The notes: a model not told the origin generated them from the letters alone. DNA of 64,000 nt from Ephemeroptericola cinctiostellae (GCF_003339525.1 NZ_CP031124.1:1302001-1366000), one strand, 5' to 3'; counted from the stretch's first letter, positions 46,019 through 56,537 are shown. Made by a program: numbers and translations.

Positions 46019-46813
46019 TTAAACCGCCACAGGTGCTTTAATGGGTGCATGATATTGATAATTTAAAAATTCAAAATCATCAAATTCATAATCAAAAATC
46101 GATGCGGGTGTGCGCTTGATGTTCAATTGAGGTAAAGGCAACGGTTCGCGCGCGAGTTGCGTGTTCACTTGTTCAAAATGATTGTTATACAAATGACAGT
46201 CGCCGCCTGTCCAAATGAACTCTTTCGCAACCAAGCCTGTTTGCTGCGCAATCATGTGCGTGAGCAGGGCGTAGGAGGCAATATTGAACGGCACACCGAG
46301 GAAAATATCTGCGCTGCGCTGATACAACTGACACGACAATTCGCCATTGGCGACATAAAATTGAAAAAAAGCATGGCATGGTGGCAAAGCCATGCGCGGG
46401 ATGTCGGCGACATTCCATGCGCTGACGATGATGCGACGCGAGTCAGGTGTGGTTTTGAGTTGCTCGATGACCTCAGCGAGTTGGTCAATGTGGCCGCCCT
46501 GACCATCAGGCCATGAGCGCCATTGGTGACCATAGACCGGGCCGAGCGAGCCATCTTCACGCGCCCATTCGTTCCAAATGGTCACGCCGCGCTCTTTGAG
46601 CCAATTTGCGTTGGTGTTGCCTTGGATGAACCACAACAATTCATAAATGATGGATTTAAGGTGAACCCTTTTCGTTGTTAATAACGGAAAGCCTTGGGTC
46701 AAATCAAAACGCATTTGGTGGCCGAAGACCGAGCGTGTGCCCGTGCCTGTGCGGTCCATTTTGTCTGCACCCTGTTCGTGAACATGGCGCATGAGATCGA
46801 GGTATTGTTTCAT
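46019..46813 (-). CDS. thyA: Thymidylate synthase
   Basis: A 264-residue ThyA (the same length as the E. coli enzyme), methylating dUMP to dTMP with methylene-THF. The catalytic Cys is in [56 protein letters not shown] and [13 protein letters not shown] are family blocks. The start at 46813 ([11 protein letters not shown]) follows the family; the longer reading to 46840 adds nine residues. No strong Shine-Dalgarno is visible. Heads the thyA-EamA-folA cluster. Confidence 0.97.
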   Translation of the reverse strand: MKQYLDLMRHVHEQGADKMDRTGTGTRSVFGHQMRFDLTQGFPLLTTKRVHLKSIIYELLWFIQGNTNANWLKERGVTIWNEWAREDGSLGPVYGHQWRSWPDGQGGHIDQLAEVIEQLKTTPDSRRIIVSAWNVADIPRMALPPCHAFFQFYVANGELSCQLYQRSADIFLGVPFNIASYALLTHMIAQQTGLVAKEFIWTGGDCHLYNNHFEQVNTQLAREPLPLPQLNIKRTPASIFDYEFDDFEFLNYQYHAPIKAPVAV

Positions 46814-46985
46814 AATAAAGGTATCTAAAGAGTGACCCACATTGTACCTTGGATGATGTGCTCTTGGAACTCCGCTGAATAAAAATCATGAGCTCTGATG
46901 AGATGTGATTCAGTGAGTGAGATGAGATTGAGTGAGATGCATGGCAATAAATGACACGTTTCTGCTAAAACATCTTCTGCTGCTC

Positions 46986-48050
46986 TCAGCTAAACCCTTT
47001 TGCCAACTTAAGCGTCAGCTCAGTGGCACTGATGGCCTGACAACCCGATGTGTTTTGCCCCGCCCACAGCGGTGAAAAATCCATTGAGCCTTGTGCTTCA
47101 GCCGCTGTCCGCAACGGCATGATCGCAGCCGTGGCCAACGGAAATGAAGGTGCGTGGCGATTAATTGCCCCCATTTCACGCATGATGCGATTGACGATGC
47201 TGCGCGCTGGGCGTCCTGTGAATAAATTGGTCAAACATGTGTGTACGGCCATTTCACTGCCTAATGCCGCTCGATGCATTGGACTGGCATTAGACTCGTG
47301 ACACAACAGAAACGATGTTCCAATTTGCACACCTGCGGCTCCTAAACCCATTGCAGCGCGAACACCCGCTGCATCAGCGATGCCTCCCGCAGCCACCACA
47401 GGCACATTCACCGCACGCATGATTTGCGGTAAAAAGGCAAATGTACCCATCTGTGCGCTGACATCCAACACATCGTTGCTTAAAAAATGTCCACGATGTC
47501 CACCTGCTTCTAAACCCTGTGCGATCACGATGTCTGCGCCATTGCGCTCCAGCCAACGTGCCTCTTCAATGGTTGTCGCCGACGACATGACCAAAGCACC
47601 ACATGATTTCACGCGCGCAAGCAAGTCAGGTGCAGGCAAGCCAAAATGAAAGCTGACCACTTCGGGCTTGAATGCATCCAACACATCCGCCATGGCATGA
47701 TCAAAGGGCAATCGACTTGCTGCTGCCATTGTTTTTGTACTGTCAATGCCGAACTCATCGTAATAGGGGGACAACATGGTTTGCCACGTCTTTTCTACCG
47801 CCTCATCGGGTAACGGTGATGTGTGCGTAAAGAAGTTCACATTGACAGGACGATCAGTCATGGCGCGATAATTGGACAGTTGCAGCGCGAGGGCATCGGG
47901 CGTCAACATCGCAGATGGTATTGAACCCAAACCGCCTGCCTGAGCCACCGCAGCCGCCAATCGATGATCTTGTGAACCCGCCATTGGCGCTTGAATGAGA
48001 GGGAAATCAAACCCAACTGAGTGATTTAATAACGTTTGGATGTGTGCCAT
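46986..48050 (-). CDS. Nitronate monooxygenase family (FMN-dependent) protein
   Basis: A 354-residue TIM-barrel flavoprotein of the NMO/2-nitropropane dioxygenase family. FPLIQAPMAGSQDHRLAAAVAQAGGLGSIP at the N-terminus, NGADIVIAQGLEAGGHRGHF (conserved His of the active site) and VVAAGGIADAAGVRAAMGLGAAGVQIGTSFL (phosphate-binding loop) are diagnostic. Members oxidise propionate-3-nitronate and related compounds. The second ATG (48050) is preferred over 48071. Monocistronic. Confidence 0.9.
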   Translation of the reverse strand: MAHIQTLLNHSVGFDFPLIQAPMAGSQDHRLAAAVAQAGGLGSIPSAMLTPDALALQLSNYRAMTDRPVNVNFFTHTSPLPDEAVEKTWQTMLSPYYDEFGIDSTKTMAAASRLPFDHAMADVLDAFKPEVVSFHFGLPAPDLLARVKSCGALVMSSATTIEEARWLERNGADIVIAQGLEAGGHRGHFLSNDVLDVSAQMGTFAFLPQIMRAVNVPVVAAGGIADAAGVRAAMGLGAAGVQIGTSFLLCHESNASPMHRAALGSEMAVHTCLTNLFTGRPARSIVNRIMREMGAINRHAPSFPLATAAIMPLRTAAEAQGSMDFSPLWAGQNTSGCQAISATELTLKLAKGFS

Positions 48051-48474
48051 TGCATGTCCATATAAAAACATTAAGAATGAAACTTTGTGGTCATTTTCTC
48101 ATAAAAATCACGCCGCCTGTACGTCAAAAAAACAGAGAAAAGAAATACAAAAAAGAACGTGAAAAAGGACGCAATGTGCATTTAAATTATTCAGCCCAGT
48201 GTCAGACATATGCGTTAGAGTAATGGCTTGCAAAATATAAAATGATCATCGCATTAACCCCTCCACTTCTTAAAAGGTCTAAAGCACACGCTTTTTAATT
48301 CAAATTCACCGAAGACCAAATGGTTCAAGCATGCAGATCCAAGCCACATTTCGCAGCACATCATCCATAAAAGTAAGGGTTCATTTTTTCGATTTATTAT
48401 ATAATGCGCAAGCTATGGGCGGCTATGCACGCCACATCGGACAAATCACATTCCATTGAACAAAAGGATACACC
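48051..48474. promoter_or_regulatory. Divergent promoter region upstream of ppa
   Basis: 424 bp without a gene. TATAAT at 48400-48405 is a good -10 for ppa, about 70 bp before its start codon; no consensus -35 is present at the right spacing, so the promoter may rely on an activator or on the T-rich upstream DNA. Confidence 0.45.
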
Positions 48475-48999
48475 ATGGGTTACGAAGCGATTCCAGCAGG
48501 TAAAGACATTCCAAACGACTTTAACGTCATCATTGAAATTCCAGCACAAAGCGATCCAGTGAAATACGAAGTGGACAAAGACACACAAACATTGTGGGTT
48601 GACCGCTTCATCGGCACCGGCATGCGCTACCCTTTGAGCTATGGCTACATTCCACAAACATTGGCAGGCGACGGCGACCCAGTTGACGCACTCGTCCTCG
48701 CACCATTTCCAATCATGGCGGGCGCAGTGGTGCGCTGCCGCGCTGTAGGCATCTTGAAAATGGACGATGAAAAAGGCCAAGACGCCAAGCTCATCGTTGT
48801 ACCTGTTGACAAAGTATGCCCAATGACCGCCGACATCAAAGCGATTGCTGACGTTCCACAATACATCAAAGACAATGTCCAACATTTCTTTGAGCAATAC
48901 AAAGCACTCGAAAAAGGCAAATGGGTGAAAATCCAAGGCTGGGGCGATGTGGATGAAGCGCACAAAGAAATCAACGAAGGCGTTGCAAACTACAAGTAA
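48475..48999 (+). CDS. ppa: Inorganic pyrophosphatase
   Basis: A 174-residue family I pyrophosphatase hydrolysing PPi to drive biosynthesis. Metal-binding signature DGDPVDALVLAPFPI, the preceding RYPLSYGYIPQTLAGDGDP, and DVPQYIKDNVQHFFEQYKALEKGKWVKIQGWG are characteristic; length agrees with the bacterial family. AAAGGA before the ATG fixes the start. A terminator follows at 49028-49056, 18 bp before the CRISPR array. Confidence 0.97.
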   Translation: MGYEAIPAGKDIPNDFNVIIEIPAQSDPVKYEVDKDTQTLWVDRFIGTGMRYPLSYGYIPQTLAGDGDPVDALVLAPFPIMAGAVVRCRAVGILKMDDEKGQDAKLIVVPVDKVCPMTADIKAIADVPQYIKDNVQHFFEQYKALEKGKWVKIQGWGDVDEAHKEINEGVANYK

Positions 49000-49027
49000 T
49001 GTGGTGATGCCTCAAATCATTTTGTTG

Positions 49028-49056
49028 AAAAAGCGAGACTTGGTCTCGCTTTTTTT
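49028..49056 (+). terminator. ppa terminator
   Basis: AAAAAGCGAGAC (49028-49039), loop TTG, GTCTCGCTTTTTTT (from 49043). A strong intrinsic terminator that insulates the CRISPR array from ppa. Confidence 0.9.
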
Positions 49057-49073
49057 ATTAATTTGTGATTGCT

Positions 49074-51882
49074 GTTCCAGCCAGTACCCATATCCCAATC
49101 GGTTATAATCCAAAATAGATCAAGAAAAGCAAGCACGCAGTTCCAGCCAGTACCCATATCCCAATCGGTTATAATAAAACAAACAACTCACTTTAACGCT
49201 TAAAAGTTCCAGCCAGTACCCATATCCCAATCGGTTATAATGCGCTGGCTGCAATGGCTTGCGCGAACATGGGTTCCAGCCAGTACCCATATCCCAATCG
49301 GTTATAATCTGTGCGGGCATGCCAGCATCAAAACCACAGTTCCAGCCAGTACCCATATCCCAATCGGTTATAATATCAAAGACGTGCCCGAACTGAACCG
49401 GATGGTTCCAGCCAGTACCCATATCCCAATCGGTTATAATACCGTTGTGCAAAATCAATGAGGGTCGTACGTTCCAGCCAGTACCCATATCCCAATCGGT
49501 TATAATTTTTCGCCCGTGCGGCAATCGCCAAACTCAGTTCCAGCCAGTACCCATATCCCAATCGGTTATAATGAGGTTTATCAAGCCACGCGGCACGGTA
49601 CCGTTCCAGCCAGTACCCATATCCCAATCGGTTATAATATTGCCGAAAAGTTCCGACTCACCTGCCGAGTTCCAGCCAGTACCCATATCCCAATCGGTTA
49701 TAATATTGCTGGGTGTATCGCTCAACCAGCTCTGGTTCCAGCCAGTACCCATATCCCAATCGGTTATAATATGCGCTCTCGTCGAAAATTGAGCGTTTAA
49801 GTTCCAGCCAGTACCCATATCCCAATCGGTTATAATACGATAAGCCTACAGCAGATAGCCCAATAAGTTCCAGCCAGTACCCATATCCCAATCGGTTATA
49901 ATTGGCGGGGTTGATGGCAATGGCAATTACTTGTTCCAGCCAGTACCCATATCCCAATCGGTTATAATATACTCATTGAAATGGGTATCACTCCGACAGT
50001 TCCAGCCAGTACCCATATCCCAATCGGTTATAATTTGCTCTGTAACAACTGGGAAGCCTTCGGTGTTCCAGCCAGTACCCATATCCCAATCGGTTATAAT
50101 CAGTAATCTTCACGCGCCCCCATAGAACGAGTTCCAGCCAGTACCCATATCCCAATCGGTTATAATCCATTATTATCTAGATGTACAGTCGATTTAGTTC
50201 CAGCCAGTACCCATATCCCAATCGGTTATAATACAGTGGCTGATAAATATATGACTGTTTTTGTTCCAGCCAGTACCCATATCCCAATCGGTTATAATAT
50301 GGCATTGAGAATGCCCGCATCGCGCTTGGTTCCAGCCAGTACCCATATCCCAATCGGTTATAATGCCTCAACGGTACGCACTCCGCTGCCGATTGTTCCA
50401 GCCAGTACCCATATCCCAATCGGTTATAATTGTAATCATTTTCAACTGTGCGCCAATCATGTTCCAGCCAGTACCCATATCCCAATCGGTTATAATGCGA
50501 TTCAGTTTGTCGGTTTGGCCAATCATGTTCCAGCCAGTACCCATATCCCAATCGGTTATAATCAGCACCATTGCGCTGCGCTTCGTCGGTCAGTTCCAGC
50601 CAGTACCCATATCCCAATCGGTTATAATTGATTGGTGGTGGTTAATTTGTTCGTTTAAGTTCCAGCCAGTACCCATATCCCAATCGGTTATAATTTGGCG
50701 TGATCACTGCGCCCGCACGCCAGGGTTCCAGCCAGTACCCATATCCCAATCGGTTATAATGCAAGTCGCCGCGATGATGCGCCTCTAAATGTTCCAGCCA
50801 GTACCCATATCCCAATCGGTTATAATAAACTAGCTGCTGTTGTTAAGCTAATTAAAGTTCCAGCCAGTACCCATATCCCAATCGGTTATAATAGACTGCA
50901 GCACCGCCTGCCCGTTGCTTTTGTTCCAGCCAGTACCCATATCCCAATCGGTTATAATAAAACATGGAATCCTCCAACTGTCGGCGAAGTTCCAGCCAGT
51001 ACCCATATCCCAATCGGTTATAATTAAAACTCAGTCCTTGAATAAGGCGTCATGGTTCCAGCCAGTACCCATATCCCAATCGGTTATAATAGATCAATTT
51101 TTTGGGTATCGGCACCTCCAGTTCCAGCCAGTACCCATATCCCAATCGGTTATAATGACTGTGGGTGCAGCCGCGCCGGTGCATGAGTTCCAGCCAGTAC
51201 CCATATCCCAATCGGTTATAATTGATGACCTGCCCGTCTTGCGCTTGATACGGTTCCAGCCAGTACCCATATCCCAATCGGTTATAATGGAATGCTGTTT
51301 GACCGAGAGGCTGAATTTGTTCCAGCCAGTACCCATATCCCAATCGGTTATAATTATTACCGGCACAAGGACACCAAAAACAATGTTCCAGCCAGTACCC
51401 ATATCCCAATCGGTTATAATCAAACCAAAACACACAACGCATGACCGCACGTTCCAGCCAGTACCCATATCCCAATCGGTTATAATAAAACCAACGGTGA
51501 CATGTTTAGCAACTTAGTTCCAGCCAGTACCCATATCCCAATCGGTTATAATAGTCAGCGGGTGGTAAAGCTCCGCTGCGCAGTTCCAGCCAGTACCCAT
51601 ATCCCAATCGGTTATAATTTTAACTGTCTTGTCCACATTGTCAGCGCAGTTCCAGCCAGTACCCATATCCCAATCGGTTATAATATACCTCCACGTTCTT
51701 CCCCAGTATACCGAGTTCCAGCCAGTACCCATATCCCAATCGGTTATAATGGCCCTCGTCGCTACAGGCCTCGTTATCTAGTTCCAGCCAGTACCCATAT
51801 CCCAATCGGTTATAATTCAATTGATGGTATTAAAGTTTGCCTTCAAGTTCCAGCCAGTACCCATATCCCAATCGGTTATAAT
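49074..51882 (+). CRISPR. Type II-C CRISPR array, 43 repeats and 42 spacers
   Basis: A 36-bp repeat (begins GTTCCAGCCAGTACCC, ends CAATCGGTTATAAT) recurs 43 times with apparently identical sequence at a 66-bp period. Spacers are 30 bp, except the third (49242-49272), which is 31. The repeat 3' end TATAAT is a -10 hexamer, as in the Neisseria type II-C repeats that drive each crRNA from within the array; this sets the transcribed strand as +. The last repeat is as intact as the first. The array converges with cas2, separated by a terminator. The many unrelated spacers and lack of repeat decay suggest an active system. Confidence 0.98.
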
Positions 51883-51891
51883 AGACCAGTC

Positions 51892-51919
51892 AAAAGCCCT
51901 TGAATTTCAAGGGCTTTTT
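51892..51919. terminator. Bidirectional terminator between array and cas2
   Basis: AAAAGCCCTTGAA (51892-51904) and TTCAAGGGCTTTT (51906-51918) form a stem with T-runs on both sides, ending both the array transcript and the cas operon. Confidence 0.85.
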
Positions 51920-51951
51920 GGCATTTCAGTTTCAAAAAAATGGTGGTGGTT

Positions 51952-52278
51952 TTAGAATAAATCATATTGGTCAGGTGGTTTTTGCGCGGCTTGTTTGGCT
52001 GCGCCTTTGTAGGAAATAATGCGCTCGTATTGTTTGTCGGTAAATTGCAATATACTGACTTTACCACCTTCGGGCAAGAATTTTTCGATGCGGTTGCAAT
52101 AATTTTCAACCTGAGCAGGGCCGCTGCAAAATCGTACATACACCGAAAACTGGCTCATTTCAAAACCCATATCGAGTAGGTCATTGCGAAAAGCCGTGGC
52201 TGCTTTGCGCTCGGCGCGTTCGATGACGGGGAGGTCAAACATGACGACTAACCACATGAGTCTGTATCCTGATAACAT
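51952..52278 (-). CDS. cas2: CRISPR-associated endonuclease Cas2
   Basis: A 108-residue ferredoxin-fold protein of the adaptation complex. The N-terminal strand YRLMWLVVMFDLPVIERAERKAATAFRNDLLDMGFEMSQFSVYVRFC has the conserved MFDLP Asp. Length fits type II Cas2. GGAGG before the ATG; 12 bp after cas1. Acts with Cas1 as the spacer integrase. Confidence 0.96.
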   Translation of the reverse strand: MLSGYRLMWLVVMFDLPVIERAERKAATAFRNDLLDMGFEMSQFSVYVRFCSGPAQVENYCNRIEKFLPEGGKVSILQFTDKQYERIISYKGAAKQAAQKPPDQYDLF

Positions 52279-52290
52279 AATGCCTCCATG

Positions 52291-53220
52291 CTATTCATCC
52301 AAAAAACTGCTCGCCAAATCCAATGGCAAGCCTTGTAATGGTAAGTCGAGTTTGTCGCGCTCGCCCAAATACACTTGTGCCAAAGAGGTGGCGAGTTTTT
52401 GAATACACGCCATCACGGGGGTTGCGCCGACGTTGGTTTGCATGTCGTCATACAAAACGTGTACCAAGGCGCGTTTGCTACTGGGGGTGACATCGGTTTC
52501 ACCGTGTTGCACCAATTGCCAAACTTTGAGGTCAATCATGGGGCGAAACGGTTCCATGAGGTCATCGACCAAGCGCATGGCGTTGTTGGCATTGCTGTGA
52601 AACAGGCTGATGGTGGGATGCAGTCCAGCGGCAATCACCGCGCGAGCAGTGCAGGCACGCACCACGGTGTAGCCGTAGTTGAGCAGGGCGTTCATGTCGC
52701 CGCTGTTTTGGTCGCGGCGAAAATCATTGCCAAACAACATTGTCCAGTATTTGCGTGCACCTTGGGCTTCAAGGTTGTCGGGGTCGCCTGATTTGACTTT
52801 TTGTGCGAGTGCGTTGAGTGGTGTGGCGTTTTGCCCGACGGCTTCAAGCACGGCGGCTTGTTGTTGTAGTTTGCTTTTGACGATTTCTGCCCACAGGCGT
52901 TTATGCGTCGGTTTGGTCGCAGCGATTTGCGCGTCAAACCGTTTGGCTTGGTTGTAATTGCCGTCCACGGTGATGAGCATGCCTGCCGCATTATGATTCG
53001 CGCCGCACATCACAAACGGCGTACCGCGCTCGGCGAGCGCGACGAGCAGGCTGTTGGTATAACTGATGCCGTGCGCATTGGCGATGACGGCAGCAATATC
53101 GTCAATTGGTACTTGCCCCAACTCCTTGCGCTCGCCGTCAGATGCCTGCACCACCATAAAGCCGCGATGTAAAAACAGATGACGCTTATCGTCGGCGATT
53201 TCTACAATGCGGCCTATCAT
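52291..53220 (-). CDS. cas1: CRISPR-associated endonuclease Cas1
   Basis: A 309-residue type II Cas1 integrase. The N-terminal beta domain (GRIVEIADDKRHLFLHRGFMVVQ, VPIDDIAAVIANAHGISYTNSLLVALAERGTP) and the helical catalytic domain (LNYGYTVVRACTARAVIAAGLHPTISLFHSNANNAMRLVDDLMEPFRPMID) contain the expected Glu, His and Asp metal ligands, the His in LFHSN and the Asp in LVDDLMEPFRP. AAGGAG precedes the ATG, which lies three bases after the cas9 stop. No csn2 or cas4 follows, defining subtype II-C. Confidence 0.97.
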   Translation of the reverse strand: MIGRIVEIADDKRHLFLHRGFMVVQASDGERKELGQVPIDDIAAVIANAHGISYTNSLLVALAERGTPFVMCGANHNAAGMLITVDGNYNQAKRFDAQIAATKPTHKRLWAEIVKSKLQQQAAVLEAVGQNATPLNALAQKVKSGDPDNLEAQGARKYWTMLFGNDFRRDQNSGDMNALLNYGYTVVRACTARAVIAAGLHPTISLFHSNANNAMRLVDDLMEPFRPMIDLKVWQLVQHGETDVTPSSKRALVHVLYDDMQTNVGATPVMACIQKLATSLAQVYLGERDKLDLPLQGLPLDLASSFLDE

Positions 53221-53223
53221 GGC

Positions 53224-56200
53224 TTACTCCTTAAAACCTTGGTCAGTTATCTCTCCGATGGGGGAGATGGTGACGCGGCGGGCTTTGGTGTTTTGTAAAG
53301 AGCCAGCATATTTTGAAATGTATGAAAATAACTCTCCTTTATTTGAGTTTCGCTCATTTACATTGGCTTCATTATGTTCGGCAAAAAACATTTGACCATT
53401 CGCCCCCATTTTAACCACGCGCATCAAACACAAGCGCTCGCCCACCATCATTTTGACAATATCACCATTTTGTAAACGCATCACTAATGGCTTGCCCGAA
53501 ATGCTGGTGCTGCGTGAGCGCAACATTGCCAAACCTTTGTCACGTCCATATTCTCGCACGATTTGATAGGCTTGATAAGTAGATACAATCTCGCCCTCCC
53601 ATTTGCCTTTGTCATTGCAGACAATATCCATACAAAAATTACTGCCGCCCACATAGCCTTTATAGGATTTGACTTGACCACTTTCATCCAAACCGTGGCG
53701 GTTAGGGTCTCGTGTGCTGTTGAACGGAATCACGCTGCGGTTTTTGTATTCACGCTCGCGTCGTCCCGTTTCATCATTACGCACGCGTCGCGTGGTCACA
53801 CCATCGGGGCGCAAGCCCCATGCGGTGTCTTCGTGCATTTGCCCCTCGTAACTGTGGTCGGGGCGGTGGCTGACGTAAATATGCGCAACCGCACGTTTGA
53901 CATGCTCGCGATAAGTCGGCCAAGGGTCGGGCATTTTTTCAACTAGTCTATCTAACTGCAAAGCATTGGCGGATTGGCTGGCGTTGGCGAATCGTTGCAG
54001 TAGACCTTGGTCGGTCACGCCAATCACGCAGGCATCGACGGCGTGGTGGCGGTGGTCGTTGCGGTTTTTTAAGCCATCTAATCCCAAAACTTTATTCAAG
54101 CCAAATTGAGCGCGTAACTTTGCCGTCATTTGCCCTGGAATGACACGGGTGTTTTGGGGACAGACTAATGCCAAGTATTCTTTCGCAATGCGCGACAAAT
54201 AACGCGTGTCGTTCAAAGCGCGTGCCAAAAAATCTTTGTCGTCTTTGAGCCATTTCTCGTAGCCATCGGGCGCAAAACGGTAGCGTTTGCCTTTGGGCAT
54301 CCGCTCGGCGCGTTGTAAAATTTCTTCGTATTTAAAATCAGCAACTTGCTTAACACCAAAGGCTTCCCACGGCGTTTGATTGCCCTTAATACGGTTAGCA
54401 ACACGCATAGACATGGTCTTATTGTTCAAACTATCGTCCAAAGTTCGCGCATACGGCAAAATGTGCTCGATTTCCACGCCGCTGCTATCCGACAACACCA
54501 TTTCGGCACTGATTTGTACACCTGTGTAGGGGCAACGTCTATCCACCACATCAAAACTCAACTCTTCCCATAAAATCCATTTTTGAATGTCGGCGTGCTT
54601 CACGCGCTCTTCATTGCCACCGAATTTAGCATTGGCAATGTCGCGGCGAATGCGCTCGTTGCGCTTTTGGTTTGCTGCTTGACGTTTTTGTTCTTCCTCG
54701 CGTTGGATTTTGCTTTGTTTCAAATCACGCGCAACCTCAACAATGATTTCAGATGGGTGTCCATATTTTTTAATCAGCGCATTCACCACCGTGCGGATTT
54801 GATTCAAGCCAATGTGCACGGTCGGATTGGCGATTTTGCCATAGCGTTTTTCAGGTACATCCGCTGGGTTATTGGTACCAAAACCGACAAAACGTTGCAA
54901 CGGCTCGCCATAATAAGGCAACTCGGGCAAAATCTCACCCGTCACTTTAGAAGGGTTTAAATGACTGTGGTGGTCAAACCCAGCGGCTTTCACGGCTTTG
55001 TCGTAGGTCACCACATCTTTACGCAATTCGGGTAATAATCGCACAATCGCCGCTGCACTCAAACTGCCATAACCTTCGGGCAAACCTACATTGGCAATAC
55101 GCTCGGCAGTTGCTTCATCCACGCCTGTGTGTTTAATCAACCAACGCACCAGTTTGGCTTCGTTTTCTTCTTTGACCAACTGCATAACGATTTCGTCTTG
55201 GAAACTTTCGGTGAGGTTGAGCCATGCCTTGCCAAAGTACTTGTCATTGCTCAAAATCGCACTGGTGGTGTTGCCTTTAAAGTCTTGGCGTTTTACATCC
55301 TCAAAGTTAAACTGCACCGCGCCACCCAAACCGAGTAATTTCTTGATTTGGGTAAAACTGCGTTTGCTGTTGGCTTCTAAAGCCACAATCAATGAGTCGC
55401 GTTGCGCCACAGTTAAAACCTGCTCTTTCAAGCCTTCAGCCAAAATCCGCAAATGATTCACTTCTTGATACATCCGCGCCCGTTGTACACTTGGCAAAGC
55501 CAATGGCGCACGTTCTTCATCGGGCAATAAAGTACAACGCCCTGGAATCACGGGTTTTAGATTACGTTGAAACAACAACACATCTTTTAAATCAGTACGG
55601 GCTGATTCGGTGAATTGGGCAGAGTTCAATTGCGCTTGCTTCGCCCACAGCGCATCAAACTCATCTTCAATCATTTGGCGGTCAATGTATAAATCGTAAC
55701 TTTTATCAATCCGTTTTTTACCGTCGATTTCAATCGGTTTTTGGCGAAAACGTGCACGTACCGTGCGCTCTTCGGGTGTTAAGGTTTCATCTGTAAATCG
55801 TTTGTGCAAAAACTCGCCCACTGTACGGCAATTGGTTTGTAGCAATGTTTGGCGCAGTGCACTAATGGCGGTTTTGAGTGCGCCGCTGTCATTGTCGGCT
55901 TTATCGGTTTTGCGATTGCTTTTAAAACCACGGCGTTGATTGATGTGAAACAAAGCACGCGCAAACTCGGCAGGCGTCAGGGCATCGTCCAAACCTTTGG
56001 CGCGTAGTTCGTATGGATTGAGATTTTCCAAGGCTTTGCGCTCGGCGGCATCTTTGGGGAAAAAACCATACTCAATCAAGGTTTTCATCATCCGCGCTTT
56101 GCGTTTGAGCAAACGGTCGCGGCGGCGACGCATGCCGCGTGCCTCACGGCGATTTACCGCAAGCGACGCTTCGGTTTTGGCATCGCGGCCGTTATTAAAA

Positions 56201-56325
56201 ATCCGCACGCCTGCTTTGATAATGGCGGAGGGGCGCGGCGGTGTCTCGTTATTCAGGCGTAGAATCGCCCAGCCGATGGACGTGGTGCCGAGGTCTAATG
56301 CGAGACGATAAGACAGTTTAAACAT
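53224..56325 (-). CDS. cas9: CRISPR-associated endonuclease Cas9 (type II-C)
   Basis: A 1033-residue compact Cas9. RuvC-I LALDLGTTSIGWAIL (Asp11); arginine-rich bridge helix at about 58-80; REC lobe to about 480; RuvC-II SEIIVEVARDL; HNH with EIEHILP (His621) and SLNNK; RuvC-III NDHRHHAVDACVIG (His and Asp near residues 761-764). A C-terminal PAM-interacting region of about 200 residues follows. All catalytic residues are intact. GGGAG precedes the ATG. It is the second gene of the operon, 17 bp after a 64-codon ORF. Size and gene set (cas9-cas1-cas2) place it in II-C; the PAM cannot be read from this sequence. Confidence 0.98.
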   Translation of the reverse strand: MFKLSYRLALDLGTTSIGWAILRLNNETPPRPSAIIKAGVRIFNNGRDAKTEASLAVNRREARGMRRRRDRLLKRKARMMKTLIEYGFFPKDAAERKALENLNPYELRAKGLDDALTPAEFARALFHINQRRGFKSNRKTDKADNDSGALKTAISALRQTLLQTNCRTVGEFLHKRFTDETLTPEERTVRARFRQKPIEIDGKKRIDKSYDLYIDRQMIEDEFDALWAKQAQLNSAQFTESARTDLKDVLLFQRNLKPVIPGRCTLLPDEERAPLALPSVQRARMYQEVNHLRILAEGLKEQVLTVAQRDSLIVALEANSKRSFTQIKKLLGLGGAVQFNFEDVKRQDFKGNTTSAILSNDKYFGKAWLNLTESFQDEIVMQLVKEENEAKLVRWLIKHTGVDEATAERIANVGLPEGYGSLSAAAIVRLLPELRKDVVTYDKAVKAAGFDHHSHLNPSKVTGEILPELPYYGEPLQRFVGFGTNNPADVPEKRYGKIANPTVHIGLNQIRTVVNALIKKYGHPSEIIVEVARDLKQSKIQREEEQKRQAANQKRNERIRRDIANAKFGGNEERVKHADIQKWILWEELSFDVVDRRCPYTGVQISAEMVLSDSSGVEIEHILPYARTLDDSLNNKTMSMRVANRIKGNQTPWEAFGVKQVADFKYEEILQRAERMPKGKRYRFAPDGYEKWLKDDKDFLARALNDTRYLSRIAKEYLALVCPQNTRVIPGQMTAKLRAQFGLNKVLGLDGLKNRNDHRHHAVDACVIGVTDQGLLQRFANASQSANALQLDRLVEKMPDPWPTYREHVKRAVAHIYVSHRPDHSYEGQMHEDTAWGLRPDGVTTRRVRNDETGRREREYKNRSVIPFNSTRDPNRHGLDESGQVKSYKGYVGGSNFCMDIVCNDKGKWEGEIVSTYQAYQIVREYGRDKGLAMLRSRSTSISGKPLVMRLQNGDIVKMMVGERLCLMRVVKMGANGQMFFAEHNEANVNERNSNKGELFSYISKYAGSLQNTKARRVTISPIGEITDQGFKE

Positions 56326-56342
56326 TAGTTTACTCCCTGAAA

Positions 56343-56537
56343 TTATAATAAGCAGCGGTCTAAAAAAATATGTAGTGCATCTTTATCAATTGGGGTTTGA
56401 GCTAAAAAATATTCTATCGCCTCGTTTGTTTTCTTGATGGTATTTGAATCGACTGGAATGTTACGACTTTGCAGGTATTGACCAATAATATAAGGTCGTT
56501 CATATGTGAGGGTCAAGGTGACTTTGTTAGGTATCAT
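56343..56537 (-). CDS. Small ORF heading the cas operon, unknown function
   Basis: A 64-residue protein, predicted mostly helical after an N-terminal strand (NKVTLTLTY), with helices around IIGQYLQSRNI and TIKKTNEAIEYFLAQT and a C-terminal DALHIFLDRCLL. GGAG eight bases before the ATG is as good as that of cas9. It ends 17 bp before cas9, and the predicted cas promoter lies upstream of it, so it is the first translated gene of the operon. No known Cas or anti-CRISPR family is recognised. It might be a regulator, an accessory factor or a translated leader. Confidence 0.65.
   Translation of the reverse strand: MIPNKVTLTLTYERPYIIGQYLQSRNIPVDSNTIKKTNEAIEYFLAQTPIDKDALHIFLDRCLL

Noticed and set aside
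49120-51903. Many open frames across the CRISPR array on both strands
   Set aside because: They are translations of the 36-bp repeat (recurring NRLGYGYWLE and HIPIGYN) and do not encode proteins.
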